Assembly: GCA_023414985.1 (NCBI GenBank)
Contig: JAEZLY010000175.1
Location: 1 to 24,365, forward strand
Direction: 5' to 3'
Source: Bacillota bacterium
GTDB lineage: Bacteria; Bacillota; Clostridia; Lachnospirales; Lachnospiraceae
DNA length: 24,365 nt
Shown here: piece after piece, positions 1-7,974 of the stretch
Layout: each line of letters begins with the position of its first letter
Numbering within the stretch: the stretch's first letter is position 1
Made by a program: the position numbers and the translations under genes
The notes under the pieces: model-generated
Database searches by the model: none
Told to the model about the DNA's origin: nothing
Seen by the model: only the letters and a program-made list of their open reading frames with translations

Positions 1-1023
1 GCATATGACAATTTCATTCAGCTTGACGGCCTCTTCGAAGAAAATGTTATCCTTCAGATTAAGAACGGTCCTATGGACTTCCAGGTGAGAGAACCGGTAT
101 CTCCTCTGTTCGGAGGCTTAAAGAGAACCAACCAGATACTGGAGGTACAGGCGGCTCAGGAATATACCGGCCAACAGAGGCATGTATGCTATTTGATTCC
201 TATGTGGAAGGAGATACTGAGCTTCAATACCCACGCGAAGAAAATGGATGCAACAGTTGCGGATATCGTATCCGGAAGAGCCTATTCTCAGATGAACTGC
301 GGTATGGCCGCAGTTGCCAATACCGGTAACGATTTCAACTGGACAGGACATGACCTGGCAGCAGCCAATCTGTATGGCTTTGGCCGTCTCAGCTGGAATA
401 CGGAGCTGTCTTCCGAAGAGATCGCCGGAGAATGGATCTCCTTAACGTATCCTATCTGTGATCAGATCATGAGAGTATTGTCGGATATCCTTATGAAATC
501 CTGGCTTACCTATGAGAAATATACCTCCCCCCTCGGAATAGGCTGGATGGTGAATCCGAATAATCATTACGGACCGAATGTAGACGGTTACGAATATGAC
601 AAATGGGGAACCTACCACAGGGCTGACCGTAACGGACTGGGAGTTGACCGTACAAAGGCCGGTACCGGTTATGCGTCACAATATAATGAGCCGATTGCGT
701 CCATGTATGAGAATATCGCCACCTGTCCGGAGGAGCTGCTTCTGTTCTTTCACTACGTCCGCTATGATTATCGATTAAAGAGCGGAAAGACCTTAATCCA
801 GCACATCTATGATACTCATTTTGAGGGTGTGGAAGAGGTAGAAGAGATGCTGGCTGAATTCAAAGAGCTGGCAGGTCAGCTTCCGGTGGATGTCTATGAC
901 AGGATTCTGCAGCGGCTGAATATGCAGCTGGAAAGTGCCAGAGAATGGCGTGACAGGGTCAATACCTATTTTTATCGTAAATCCGGCGCAGAGGATTGTA
1001 AGAGCCGGAAAATATATTACTAA
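1..1023 (+). CDS. aguA: Alpha-glucuronidase, GH67 (C-terminal part; 5' end outside window)
   Basis: The reading frame is open from base 1, so the gene starts upstream and only the last 340 residues are visible. GH67 enzymes remove (4-O-methyl-)glucuronic acid from the non-reducing end of xylo-oligosaccharides, usually in the cytoplasm. The segment IKNGPMDFQVREPVSPLFGG at bases 58-117 is a GH67 hallmark. The Asp of MDFQ (bases 76-78) and the Glu of AQEY (bases 160-162) are 28 residues apart, the same spacing as the two catalytic carboxylates of characterised GH67 enzymes (Asp364/Glu392 in the Geobacillus enzyme). The acid Glu lies upstream of the window. The C-terminal segment with NPNNHYGPNVDGYEYDKWGTYHRAD is also typical of the family. 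The oxidoreductase gene 75 bp downstream on the same strand is a plausible operon partner. No signal peptide can be judged. Confidence 0.95.
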   Translation, partial: AYDNFIQLDGLFEENVILQIKNGPMDFQVREPVSPLFGGLKRTNQILEVQAAQEYTGQQRHVCYLIPMWKEILSFNTHAKKMDATVADIVSGRAYSQMNCGMAAVANTGNDFNWTGHDLAAANLYGFGRLSWNTELSSEEIAGEWISLTYPICDQIMRVLSDILMKSWLTYEKYTSPLGIGWMVNPNNHYGPNVDGYEYDKWGTYHRADRNGLGVDRTKAGTGYASQYNEPIASMYENIATCPEELLLFFHYVRYDYRLKSGKTLIQHIYDTHFEGVEEVEEMLAEFKELAGQLPVDVYDRILQRLNMQLESAREWRDRVNTYFYRKSGAEDCKSRKIYY

Positions 1024-1098
1024 TAAATGAATCGAAGATGTTCTATCAGAATTTATCATCAGGATTCGTGTAGAAATCCGGAAAGTAGCAGGTGAAGA

Positions 1099-2703
1099 AT
1101 GAGGTTACGGGATTATGATCAGACCTGGAAGGAAAAAGGCTATACATTGCCTGAATACGACAGGGTGGAGGTTAGAAAGCATACGCAGGAGAAGCCGACC
1201 TGGCTTCATTTTGGAGCAGGGAATATCTTTCGGGGATTTCCGGCTGCAGATCTTCAGGAGTTGCTGAATGACGGATGTTATGATAAGGGAGTCATCGTTG
1301 CAGAGGGCTTCGATTATGAGATTATAGAAAAGGCTTATCATCCCTTCGATGAGTTGAGCCTCCTGGTCGTATTGAAGGCCGACGGCAGCATCGAGAAAAA
1401 GGTAATCGGAAGTGTGGTCGAGGCATTGGCGGCTGACAGTAACAGGGATGAGGAGTGGAACAGACTGGGAGAAATCTTTCAGAATTCTTCTCTCCAGATG
1501 GTGAGCTTCACGATTACGGAGAAGGGCTACAGCCTAACTGATTCCAAAGGAAATTATCAGGAGGCAGTAGAAGCTGATTTCCGCAACGGTCCCGGGAAGC
1601 CAGTTAATATCATGGGAAAGGTTACTTCTTTGTTATATAATAGATATCTTGCGGGCGGAACACCGATCGCCATGGTCAGCATGGATAACTGCTCCCATAA
1701 CGGAGACAAGCTGTCTGCTGCTGTACAGACCTTTGCAAGGCAGTGGGTAGAGAACGGTTTGGTGGAAGAAGGCTTCCTTACCTATCTCACTGATGAGAAG
1801 AGAGTATCCTTCCCATGGAGCATGATCGACAAGATTACACCAAGACCGGATGATAATGTGAAGAAGCTGTTAACAGAGGACGGTTTTGAGGATACAGATT
1901 TAATCATCACGAGTAAGAATACCTATACCGCTGCCTTTGTCAATGCGGAGGAGACGGAGTATCTGGTCATTGAGGATCGTTTTCCGAATGGAAGACCGCC
2001 CTTTGAGAAGGCTGGCATCATTTTTGCCGACCGGGAGACCGTAGATAAGGTGGAGCGTATGAAGGTATGCACCTGCCTCAATCCGCTTCATACCGCACTG
2101 GCTATCTATGGCTGCCTGCTGTCTTATAAGACAATCTGGCAGGAGATGCGGGATGAGGAGCTGGTGAAGCTCGTGAATAAGATCGGTTATACGGAAGGAA
2201 TGCCTGTTGTCGTGAATCCCGGTGTATTAAACCCTCAGGAGTTCATCGGGGCAGTCCTTGAGAAGCGTCTGCCGAATCCCTTCATGCCCGATGCTCCCCA
2301 GCGTATTGCTACGGATACCTCGCAAAAGCTGCCGATCCGCTTCGGAGAGACCATCAAGGCATATTATGAAAGCAGAGAATTGAAGGTGGCTGAACTAACC
2401 TTTATTCCTTTAGTATTGGCAGGCTGGTGCAGATATCTGATGGGTGTGGATGATAACGGTGAGGCGTTTACCCTGAGTCCCGACCCGATGTTAGCCGAGG
2501 TTCAGGAATATGTTAAGGGAATTCGACTGGGGGATCAGACCATTTCAAAGGATACTTTAAAGCCCATCCTGTCCAATGCCAAGATTTTTGCAGTAAACCT
2601 GTACGAGGTCGGACTCGGGGAGAAGGTGGAAGGTATGTTCCTGGAGTTGATTGCGGGAAAGGGCGCCGTCAGAAATACTCTGAAAAAATATCTAAATAAC
2701 TAA
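1099..2703 (+). CDS. uxuB: Mannitol dehydrogenase family protein, probable D-mannonate oxidoreductase (fructuronate reductase)
   Basis: NAD(P)-dependent polyol/hexuronate dehydrogenase of the long-chain mannitol dehydrogenase family, 534 aa. The N-terminal Rossmann fold has the dinucleotide motif FGAGNIFRGF (about residues 38-47). The central VSMDNCSHNGDK (193-204) is a family signature. The stretch MKVCTCLNPLHTALA (321-335) carries the Lys, Asn and His that match the catalytic K..N..H of this family, though the K-N spacing looks one residue longer than in the Pseudomonas mannitol dehydrogenase. Fructuronate-to-mannonate reduction is inferred from its place after an alpha-glucuronidase gene, since it would process the released glucuronate after isomerisation. 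Tagaturonate or mannitol are alternatives. The start is ATG with a weak AGGTGA ribosome binding site. A strong terminator follows. Confidence 0.85.
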   Translation: MRLRDYDQTWKEKGYTLPEYDRVEVRKHTQEKPTWLHFGAGNIFRGFPAADLQELLNDGCYDKGVIVAEGFDYEIIEKAYHPFDELSLLVVLKADGSIEKKVIGSVVEALAADSNRDEEWNRLGEIFQNSSLQMVSFTITEKGYSLTDSKGNYQEAVEADFRNGPGKPVNIMGKVTSLLYNRYLAGGTPIAMVSMDNCSHNGDKLSAAVQTFARQWVENGLVEEGFLTYLTDEKRVSFPWSMIDKITPRPDDNVKKLLTEDGFEDTDLIITSKNTYTAAFVNAEETEYLVIEDRFPNGRPPFEKAGIIFADRETVDKVERMKVCTCLNPLHTALAIYGCLLSYKTIWQEMRDEELVKLVNKIGYTEGMPVVVNPGVLNPQEFIGAVLEKRLPNPFMPDAPQRIATDTSQKLPIRFGETIKAYYESRELKVAELTFIPLVLAGWCRYLMGVDDNGEAFTLSPDPMLAEVQEYVKGIRLGDQTISKDTLKPILSNAKIFAVNLYEVGLGEKVEGMFLELIAGKGAVRNTLKKYLNN

Positions 2704-2739
2704 TTCTTAAGAAGGATTACTCAAAGAAGTGATTAAGAT

Positions 2740-2817
2740 AAAAGCTGCTGTTCCAAAGCCTGTATCAACCGGAGAAACCATGAAAACCGGTGATAAGGCC
2801 CGGTACAGCAGCTTTTT
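2740..2817. terminator. Bidirectional terminator between convergent genes
   Basis: AAAAGCTGCTGT (2740-2751) pairs with ACAGCAGCTTTT (2805-2816). An inner stem (ATCAACCGG with CCGGTGAT) lies between them, and T-runs sit outside on both strands. It separates the + oxidoreductase gene from the - glycosyltransferase gene. Confidence 0.85.
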
Positions 2818-2908
2818 GATCTGTTACTCCCGGCTTGCCCTATCGTGTTATAGCCGGATCTTGAACTCGATCAGAGATAACGGATAAATTATAGTAACGT
2901 ATCCGGGA

Positions 2909-4102
2909 TTAAGAAAAATGGGGCTCTGTAATATATTGAAGAATTTCTTCAGCTGCCCTATGATAGCCACCCGCTGCTTGGAAGGATTCACTGACCTTTC
3001 GGCAGCTTTCTTGATAAGCAGGGGAGGATAGAATATTATTTACGCTGCTTCTTAATAGCGCAGGAGTAATATCCTCCATCTTAAGCTCCAGACCGGCGCC
3101 CAGCTCCGTGATCCTTTTTGCAACTGCAGGCTGATCATTGGCCAGGGGGATGGCGATCACAGGAACTATATGAAATAGGGCTTCACTGACGCTGTTCAGA
3201 CCTCCATGGCTGATCATTATGTCGGCAGTCTTCAAAACCTCCAGCTGGGGAACATAATTACGAAGGATAAAGTTATTCGGAATGGGAGCCAGGTCGCCCG
3301 GATTAATTTTGTTCCCTACGGATAGGATGATCTGGTAGGGGCAATCCCGGAAGGCTTCAAAGCATTTACGGTAAAAATCCGCACTATCATTCAAAACTGT
3401 ACCCAGAGAGATGTAAATCACTTTCTTCTCACCGATCGGATTGATAACGAAATCCATAGACTCATCACGATCTGCCAGGGACGGTCCGACAAAGCAATAG
3501 GAGTTGTCGTAGGCTTCTCCCTGTGGATGGAAGTAACGGGAGGTATAGACCAGATTCAAAGATTCCTTCTGAAAGAAGATATCCTTTATGGTGAGAGGCG
3601 TAGCCAAGCCCCACTCTTCTACAGCATCGGAAAGCTGCCGGTATAATTCATCGAGATAAGGATCAAAGCCTGGCTCCAGCATACGTTCAGGAACAGGCGG
3701 CTTCTCGAGGATGAAGGAGGAGCAGGAACCGACGGCAGGAAGCTTTAGCTTATCTGCCAGTATCTTACCACCGCCAAACATTACATCATGCAGGATACAG
3801 TTAAATTCCATTTGTTCTGCTTTGGCAAGAACGATTGGGATGACGGCACGATCCAGTGCAAGCATATATTCCACCAAGGTATAAAAGGGATGGTTGCCGC
3901 TGGGGCGGAAGCTATGTAAAAATCGGGCGAATTCTTCGCCATAATCCAGAAAGACTGCGCCTGCAGACTCGATCTTGGTGCGGAATTCCCGGGTGGAATA
4001 ATAAAACACCTCATTTCCGCGGTGAACCAGTTCCCTGACTACAGGAAGGGTTGGGTTAATATGACCGTGAAGATTGCCATTTACTATCAGGATTCGGGAC
4101 AT
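2909..4102 (-). CDS. MGT-type glycosyltransferase (GT1, macrolide/UDP-sugar glycosyltransferase family)
   Basis: 397 aa, GT-B fold. The N-terminus MSRILIVNGNLHGHINPTLP is the acceptor-domain start of the MGT/YjiC family. VIYISLGTV begins the donor-binding half, and ISHGGLNSVSEAL (about 315-327) followed by PLANDQPAVAKR is the UDP-sugar binding motif. Known relatives glycosylate macrolides, flavonoids or other hydrophobic small molecules, sometimes as self-protection. The acceptor here is unknown. The start is ATG with AAGGAGG six bases upstream. The gene lies 31 bp downstream of a PadR-family regulator gene on the same strand, so the pair is probably one transcript. This suggests induction by a small molecule that PadR senses and the enzyme modifies (inference). 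Confidence 0.88.
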   Translation of the reverse strand: MSRILIVNGNLHGHINPTLPVVRELVHRGNEVFYYSTREFRTKIESAGAVFLDYGEEFARFLHSFRPSGNHPFYTLVEYMLALDRAVIPIVLAKAEQMEFNCILHDVMFGGGKILADKLKLPAVGSCSSFILEKPPVPERMLEPGFDPYLDELYRQLSDAVEEWGLATPLTIKDIFFQKESLNLVYTSRYFHPQGEAYDNSYCFVGPSLADRDESMDFVINPIGEKKVIYISLGTVLNDSADFYRKCFEAFRDCPYQIILSVGNKINPGDLAPIPNNFILRNYVPQLEVLKTADIMISHGGLNSVSEALFHIVPVIAIPLANDQPAVAKRITELGAGLELKMEDITPALLRSSVNNILSSPAYQESCRKVSESFQAAGGYHRAAEEILQYITEPHFS

Positions 4103-4133
4103 GGGATACCTCCTTCAGTTTTTATAATTCTTA

Positions 4134-4694
4134 TTATAATGGTCGGTTGTCAAAGCTTTTCAGAAGCTCTATCGTCTCATCACACCATCGGATGGTCGTC
4201 TGAGTGGTTAGGATGCCATATCGCAGGGAAGCCAGCCAATATGGGAAAGCAGCATCTTTTTTGGCAGCTTCATTCTCAAGATAGGAGGCTTCCCATACCT
4301 GATATTCTGTCAAATTCTTTTGGTGACGTTCTTTTACCCCATTCAACATCTCGTTTACCTTCTCCAAAGGCATATGATTTCCGAAAGACAGCTTAAGCAG
4401 GAGTTCAGAACGGGGAGGGGAAGGAACAATCGTCTGAGCGAGCCATTCATAGAAGGCTTGTTTGCCTTCTTCGGTGATATGATACAATTTCTTTCTGTCT
4501 TCTTCCTGCTTTGAATTCGGTACAATCAGCTTCTCCCCTTCGAGCTGCTTAAGCACAGGATAAATGTGTCCGAAGTTCTCATTCCAGAAATGGGAAATGG
4601 TCTTATCACAGAATTTTTTGATATCATAGCCTGAGCAGGGCTTAATGCATAATACACCAAGAATGGCATATTTTGATTTGTTTATTGTAGCCAT
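4134..4694 (-). CDS. PadR family transcriptional regulator
   Basis: 186 aa. The N-terminal winged helix (about residues 1-90) contains SKYAILGVLCIKPCSGYDIK and HIYPVLKQLEGEKLI, the recognition-helix region of PadR proteins, then the wing KLYHITEEGKQAFYEWL. The C-terminal half (about 95-180) is a helical dimerisation domain of the PadR-s2/Vir type. The start is ATG with AAGGAG at the right spacing (4702-4707). Family members repress detoxification, efflux or stress genes and release DNA when bound by phenolics, antibiotics or similar ligands. The promoter upstream contains two large palindromes, pointing to autorepression of this gene and the glycosyltransferase behind it. Confidence 0.92.
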   Translation of the reverse strand: MATINKSKYAILGVLCIKPCSGYDIKKFCDKTISHFWNENFGHIYPVLKQLEGEKLIVPNSKQEEDRKKLYHITEEGKQAFYEWLAQTIVPSPPRSELLLKLSFGNHMPLEKVNEMLNGVKERHQKNLTEYQVWEASYLENEAAKKDAAFPYWLASLRYGILTTQTTIRWCDETIELLKSFDNRPL

Positions 4695-4722
4695 AATGAT
4701 CTCCTTAATATTGATAAAGATT

Positions 4723-4743
4723 AACCAACGAGTCAGTTGGGTT
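4723..4743. promoter_or_regulatory. Imperfect palindrome in the padR 5' UTR
   Basis: AACCAACGAGTCAGTTGGGTT has arms CCAAC and GTTGG (4725-4729, 4736-4740) around a 6-bp centre. It lies between the predicted start of transcription (about 4780) and the padR start codon. It differs in sequence from the two upstream palindromes. It could be a third protein site or a small RNA hairpin. Confidence 0.4.
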
Positions 4744-4757
4744 TATCCTCATAAACA

Positions 4758-4811
4758 AAACTATATCAGTCTGATATATTAAATTGAGTATATATCAGAC
4801 TGATATAGTTT
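4758..4811. promoter_or_regulatory. Paired palindromic operator, probable PadR binding sites
   Basis: Two copies of the 17-bp palindrome TATATCAG-N-CTGATATA lie at 4762-4778 and 4791-4807, on a 29-bp repeat. They are nested in a larger perfect inverted repeat in which AAACTATATCAGTCTGATATA (4758-4778) is the reverse complement of 4791-4811. One copy fills the spacer of the padR promoter and the other covers the predicted start of transcription. PadR as the bound protein is inferred from position. Confidence 0.75.
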
Positions 4812-4816
4812 GTCAA
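4787..4816 (-). promoter_or_regulatory. Promoter of padR-glycosyltransferase
   Basis: On the minus strand, TTGACA (4816-4811), 18 bp, TATACT (4792-4787) gives a near-consensus housekeeping promoter. The spacer is almost entirely operator palindrome. Confidence 0.75.
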
Positions 4817-4829
4817 GTACAGAATGAAC

Positions 4830-6896
4830 TTATGATTCGGCCTTGGCTTCCTTCTTACCCGGCAGGGTGTTGACTGGAGCCTGGCAGCTGTGATTTTCAC
4901 AGATATAGTAAGTGGTGTGCCCATTTAGCATTTGATAATCCTTAAGATAATCAATTACTCTCTGCAGCTCGGGGGCATTTTCCTCGGTCTGTATCAGAAC
5001 ATTGGTATTGGGTTCAAAATGCTCCGCGAGATATTCATAAAGCTCACGGCAATCCTCCTTATCGGCGACGAGACAGACGATTTCCTTGGAGGGATATAAG
5101 GCCTGAAGAAAGGCAGCCATGGAGAAGCAGTGGCCAATCGGATAGTCTTTTACCTGACCGGCAAGGAAACGAAGCTGTTTGCCGGAATACTCGAGCAGCC
5201 AGTCCTTGGTGGTAATATTAGCAAGGCGCTTCAGTATATAACCTGCTACCGAATTACCGGAAGGGAGAGCACCGTCGTAGATCTCCTTCGGACGGTAGAT
5301 TAACTGTTCCGCATCTTTAGCATTTAGGAAGAAGCCGCCGTATTTATCATCCCAGAACAGCTCCAGCATCTGACCTGCCAGACGGACGGCACGTTTGATA
5401 TATTTGATGTCAAAGGTCACATCATATAAAGCCAGCAGAGCCATGCAATAATAGGCGTAATCATCCAGATTACCATAGTGGGCAGCACTGCCTTCCCGGT
5501 AGCGAACATAGAGGCGGCCGGCTTCATCCGTCAGACGTGTATTAAGGAATTCCTCGGCATGTCTTGCGGTATCCGCATATTCCTTCTTGGAAAATACTCT
5601 GGCAGCAGTAGCATATGCTGTGATCATTAGAGCATTCCAGGAGGTAAGGATCTTATCATCCTTATGAATGCTTCTTCGGTTCAGCCGGTAGTCATACATG
5701 GTGGCACATAGTCTTACCACCTTCTCATTATCAGATTTCAACTCCCTGGATTTGATCAGGTTAGGAATGGAATAGCCTTCGAAATTACCTTCCTTGGTGA
5801 TGTCGAAGTACTCACAGAAGAAAGTACCGTCCTCCGGGCCAAGCTGCTCTTTTACCTCGTCCGGGGTAAAGATATAGAATTTGCCTTCTACACCTTCACT
5901 GTCCGCATCCTGAGCGGAATAGAAGCCACCCTCCTTATCTGTCATTTCCCTGCTGACATATTGGAGGATTTGTTCGGCAACGGTTTGATAAACAGGCTTT
6001 TTGGTAACCTGGTAAGCCTCGGCATAGGTGATGGCAAGCATCGCATTGTCATAAAGCATTTTCTCAAAATGGGGTACCAGCCATTTGGCATCAGTGGAAT
6101 AGCGGGCAAAGCCGTAGCCGACATGATCATAGATACCGCCCCTATACATATGCATTAGGGTGTTCTCCACCATGAACAAAGCCTTTTCATCGGCTTCCAA
6201 GGCTGCGTAACGAAGCAGGAACATGAGCTTATGAGGGGTAGGAAATTTCGGCTCGTTGCCGAATCCACCGTAATCATGGTCAAAGGTCTGGTTCAACTGA
6301 GTAACCGCTACATCGACAATATCCTTGGTAACCGGTGCACTGTCAGAGGAAGCCTCAAACTCCCGCTTCATGATATCAGCAAGTTGATCGCCGGTGCGCA
6401 GGATGGAGGAAGGATTCTTAGCCCATTTCAACGCAATCTGATCCAGGAGCTCCACCAGACCGAGAATGCCAGACTGAGTATGCTTCGGCACATAGGTAGC
6501 CGCATAAAAGGGCTTTTGCTGGGGAGTCATAAGAATTGTAAGCGGCCATCCGCCATGGCCGGTCGTGGCCTGGCAGGTATTCATGTAGACGGTATCGATA
6601 TCCGGACGCTCCTCCTTGTCTACCTTGATGCTGACAAAGGATTCGTTTAATATTGCAGCAACCTCCATGTCTTCAAAGGACTCATGAGCCATCACATGGC
6701 ACCAATGGCAGGTGGAATAGCCGATTGACAGGAAGATTGGTTTATTCTCCTTCTTCGCTTTATCGAAGGCCTCCGTGCCCCAGGGAAACCAGTTCACGGG
6801 ATTGTAGGCGTGCTGGAGCAGATAGGGGGATTTTTCTTCGGCTAATTTATTGGGGAGGCGAGTGGTGGGGTGGTCTGTTTTTGAATTTGTAAGCAT
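4830..6896 (-). CDS. Thioredoxin-domain protein of the YyaL/DUF255 (SSP411-like) family
   Basis: 688 aa from the chosen start. The N-terminal thioredoxin-like DUF255 domain begins NKLAEEKSPYLLQHAYNPVNW and carries the CHWCHVM motif near residue 65, followed by KVDKEERPDID. The remaining 500 or so residues form an (alpha/alpha)-barrel-like region related to N-acylglucosamine 2-epimerase/cellobiose epimerase folds, with GGIYDHVGYGFARYSTD, VPHFEKMLYDNAML and a Trp-rich KILTSWNALMI segment. The biochemical role of this widespread family is not settled. A longer frame begins with GTG at 6905, but that codon overlaps the ribosome binding site AAGGAG (6910-6905). The ATG at 6896, eight bases after it, is therefore the start. 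The stop codon is 13 bases from the padR -35 box. Confidence 0.92.
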   Translation of the reverse strand: MLTNSKTDHPTTRLPNKLAEEKSPYLLQHAYNPVNWFPWGTEAFDKAKKENKPIFLSIGYSTCHWCHVMAHESFEDMEVAAILNESFVSIKVDKEERPDIDTVYMNTCQATTGHGGWPLTILMTPQQKPFYAATYVPKHTQSGILGLVELLDQIALKWAKNPSSILRTGDQLADIMKREFEASSDSAPVTKDIVDVAVTQLNQTFDHDYGGFGNEPKFPTPHKLMFLLRYAALEADEKALFMVENTLMHMYRGGIYDHVGYGFARYSTDAKWLVPHFEKMLYDNAMLAITYAEAYQVTKKPVYQTVAEQILQYVSREMTDKEGGFYSAQDADSEGVEGKFYIFTPDEVKEQLGPEDGTFFCEYFDITKEGNFEGYSIPNLIKSRELKSDNEKVVRLCATMYDYRLNRRSIHKDDKILTSWNALMITAYATAARVFSKKEYADTARHAEEFLNTRLTDEAGRLYVRYREGSAAHYGNLDDYAYYCMALLALYDVTFDIKYIKRAVRLAGQMLELFWDDKYGGFFLNAKDAEQLIYRPKEIYDGALPSGNSVAGYILKRLANITTKDWLLEYSGKQLRFLAGQVKDYPIGHCFSMAAFLQALYPSKEIVCLVADKEDCRELYEYLAEHFEPNTNVLIQTEENAPELQRVIDYLKDYQMLNGHTTYYICENHSCQAPVNTLPGKKEAKAES

Positions 6897-7010
6897 AGAA
6901 TGCACTCCTTATTGTTTAATTAAAATCAGATAGACTTTTCATTTATTATGCCAATCTGGAGAAGAATTTATAAGATGGTGCATTAAAATGTTCATTTCAT
7001 GAGGAAATAC

Positions 7011-7039
7011 TTGACAGACATTCTATTCTGTTTTATTAT
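7011..7039 (+). promoter_or_regulatory. Strong promoter of the leader/GNAT transcript
   Basis: TTGACA (7011-7016), a 17-bp spacer and TATTAT (7034-7039). Transcription should begin near 7046, about 25 bases before the leader ORF. Confidence 0.75.
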
Positions 7040-7070
7040 ACGTACAAATACAGGAAGGAGTGGTTCGCCA

Positions 7071-7133
7071 ATGAATAAATTATTGAATAGAAATATATTT
7101 GCTGGTAAGGCTACTCCAGGAATGACTAAATAA
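7071..7133 (+). CDS. 20-residue leader peptide
   Basis: The ORF reads MNKLLNRNIFAGKATPGMTK and stop. A strong ribosome binding site, GGAAGGAG (7053-7060), lies 10 bases before its ATG, and the promoter is just upstream. It ends 111 bases before the acetyltransferase start. Its second half (7109-7124) can base-pair with 7167-7184, so translation of the peptide would change the fold of the downstream RNA. The layout resembles leader peptides that control antibiotic-resistance genes by ribosome stalling. I do not recognise this peptide sequence. Confidence 0.6.
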   Translation: MNKLLNRNIFAGKATPGMTK

Positions 7134-7210
7134 TAATGGTGTCTTCATAAAATTTAAGCCTGGAAACATTCCCTTGGGGTAGTCAGTGTAACTATTTCAG
7201 GGTATTTTTA
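7109..7210 (+). promoter_or_regulatory. Attenuator-like RNA before the acetyltransferase gene
   Basis: Two competing folds can be drawn. In one, the leader coding sequence CTACTCCA/GGAATG (7111-7124) pairs with CATTCC (7167-7172) and TGGGGTAG (7175-7182), including one G-U pair and a two-base bulge. In the other, CCTGGAAA (7159-7166) pairs with TTTCAGG (7195-7201) with one bulged G, enclosing ACATT/AGTGT, and is followed by the U-rich GTATTTTTA (7202-7210). The second looks like a weak intrinsic terminator that the first would disrupt. Regulation is inferred. Confidence 0.5.
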
Positions 7211-7244
7211 TGCCCATTTATTAATTTTATGGAGGTTGTTATTG

Positions 7245-7814
7245 ATGAATTACGATCGTACGGAAACATGTAGATTGAAAGAAGCAACGAAAACCGGTGT
7301 GCAATATTTAGAGACAGAAAGATTACATTTGATGCCTTTACATGCTGATAGCCTGGCATTATCCTTAGTGGACTATGCCAAAATGCAGACTGATTTGGGG
7401 TTAAAGGTCGACAAAACCGTGCTTGATGATGAAGAAATGAAGTATGCCATGGAGGTCAGGCTAAGAAAAGTATTAGAGAATAGAAATCATTATTTATGGT
7501 TCACTAATTGGGCTATCGTGCTGAAAGAAGAAAAAATAATTATCGGCTATATCATACTCAAAGGGTTACCGAATGAATTAGGAGAGGTAATTGTAGGTTA
7601 CGATATTGATGAGAAGTATAGAAGAATGGGTTATGCTACAGAAGCATTAAGAAAAATGCTACAATGGATTTTTTCATATTCACAAGCTCTTTCTGTGATT
7701 GCAGATACAGAGAAGGAAAATATACCATCCTGTAAACTGTTGGAGCATTTAGGGGCTGTCCAATATAAGGAGACAGAGGAATTAATATGGTGGAAGATTA
7801 AAAATAAAGAATAA
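7245..7814 (+). CDS. GNAT family N-acetyltransferase
   Basis: 189 aa from the ATG at 7245, which follows GGAGG (7231-7235) by nine bases. The TTG at 7236 abuts the ribosome binding site and is rejected. ETERLHLMPLHADSLAL is the typical RimJ/RimL-like opening. The central VGYDIDEKYRRMGYATEALRKML carries the acetyl-CoA binding signature (R/Q-x-x-G-x-A: RRMGYA), and ADTEKENIPSCKLLEHLGA is the conserved end of the fold. Substrates in this branch include ribosomal protein N-termini, amino acids and small molecules. The promoter plus leader-peptide arrangement suggests inducible expression, possibly by a translation inhibitor. The acceptor is unknown. GC is about one third in the line I counted (7501-7560), lower than the first genes of the window. 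Confidence 0.85.
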   Translation: MNYDRTETCRLKEATKTGVQYLETERLHLMPLHADSLALSLVDYAKMQTDLGLKVDKTVLDDEEMKYAMEVRLRKVLENRNHYLWFTNWAIVLKEEKIIIGYIILKGLPNELGEVIVGYDIDEKYRRMGYATEALRKMLQWIFSYSQALSVIADTEKENIPSCKLLEHLGAVQYKETEELIWWKIKNKE

Positions 7815-7923
7815 TATCTTTGAGCATTTCAGTACAGAGGATATACATAGTAGAAGAAGTATATGTTAAGCCAACTAAAGTATAGTCTTATCAACTTTTT
7901 TATGATGATTTATTATGAAATTA

Positions 7924-7957
7924 AAAAAGGAGCTGGTGTTTTGACCTACTCCTTTTT
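7924..7957. terminator. Bidirectional terminator between GNAT and HD genes
   Basis: AAAAAGGAG (7924-7932) pairs with CTCCTTTTT (7949-7957), with an inner GGT/ACC. A degenerate relative with the same internal sequence occurs at 10085-10116. Confidence 0.8.
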
Positions 7958-7974
7958 CGTATTATAGCCAGGGG

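Noticed and set aside
4022..4396. 124-residue open frame across the padR-glycosyltransferase junction
   Set aside because: It spans two real genes on the opposite strand, lacks a promoter or ribosome binding site, and has no coding signature.
6231..6650. 139-residue open frame antisense to the YyaL-type gene
   Set aside because: No ribosome binding site, no recognisable motifs, and entirely inside a well-supported gene on the other strand.
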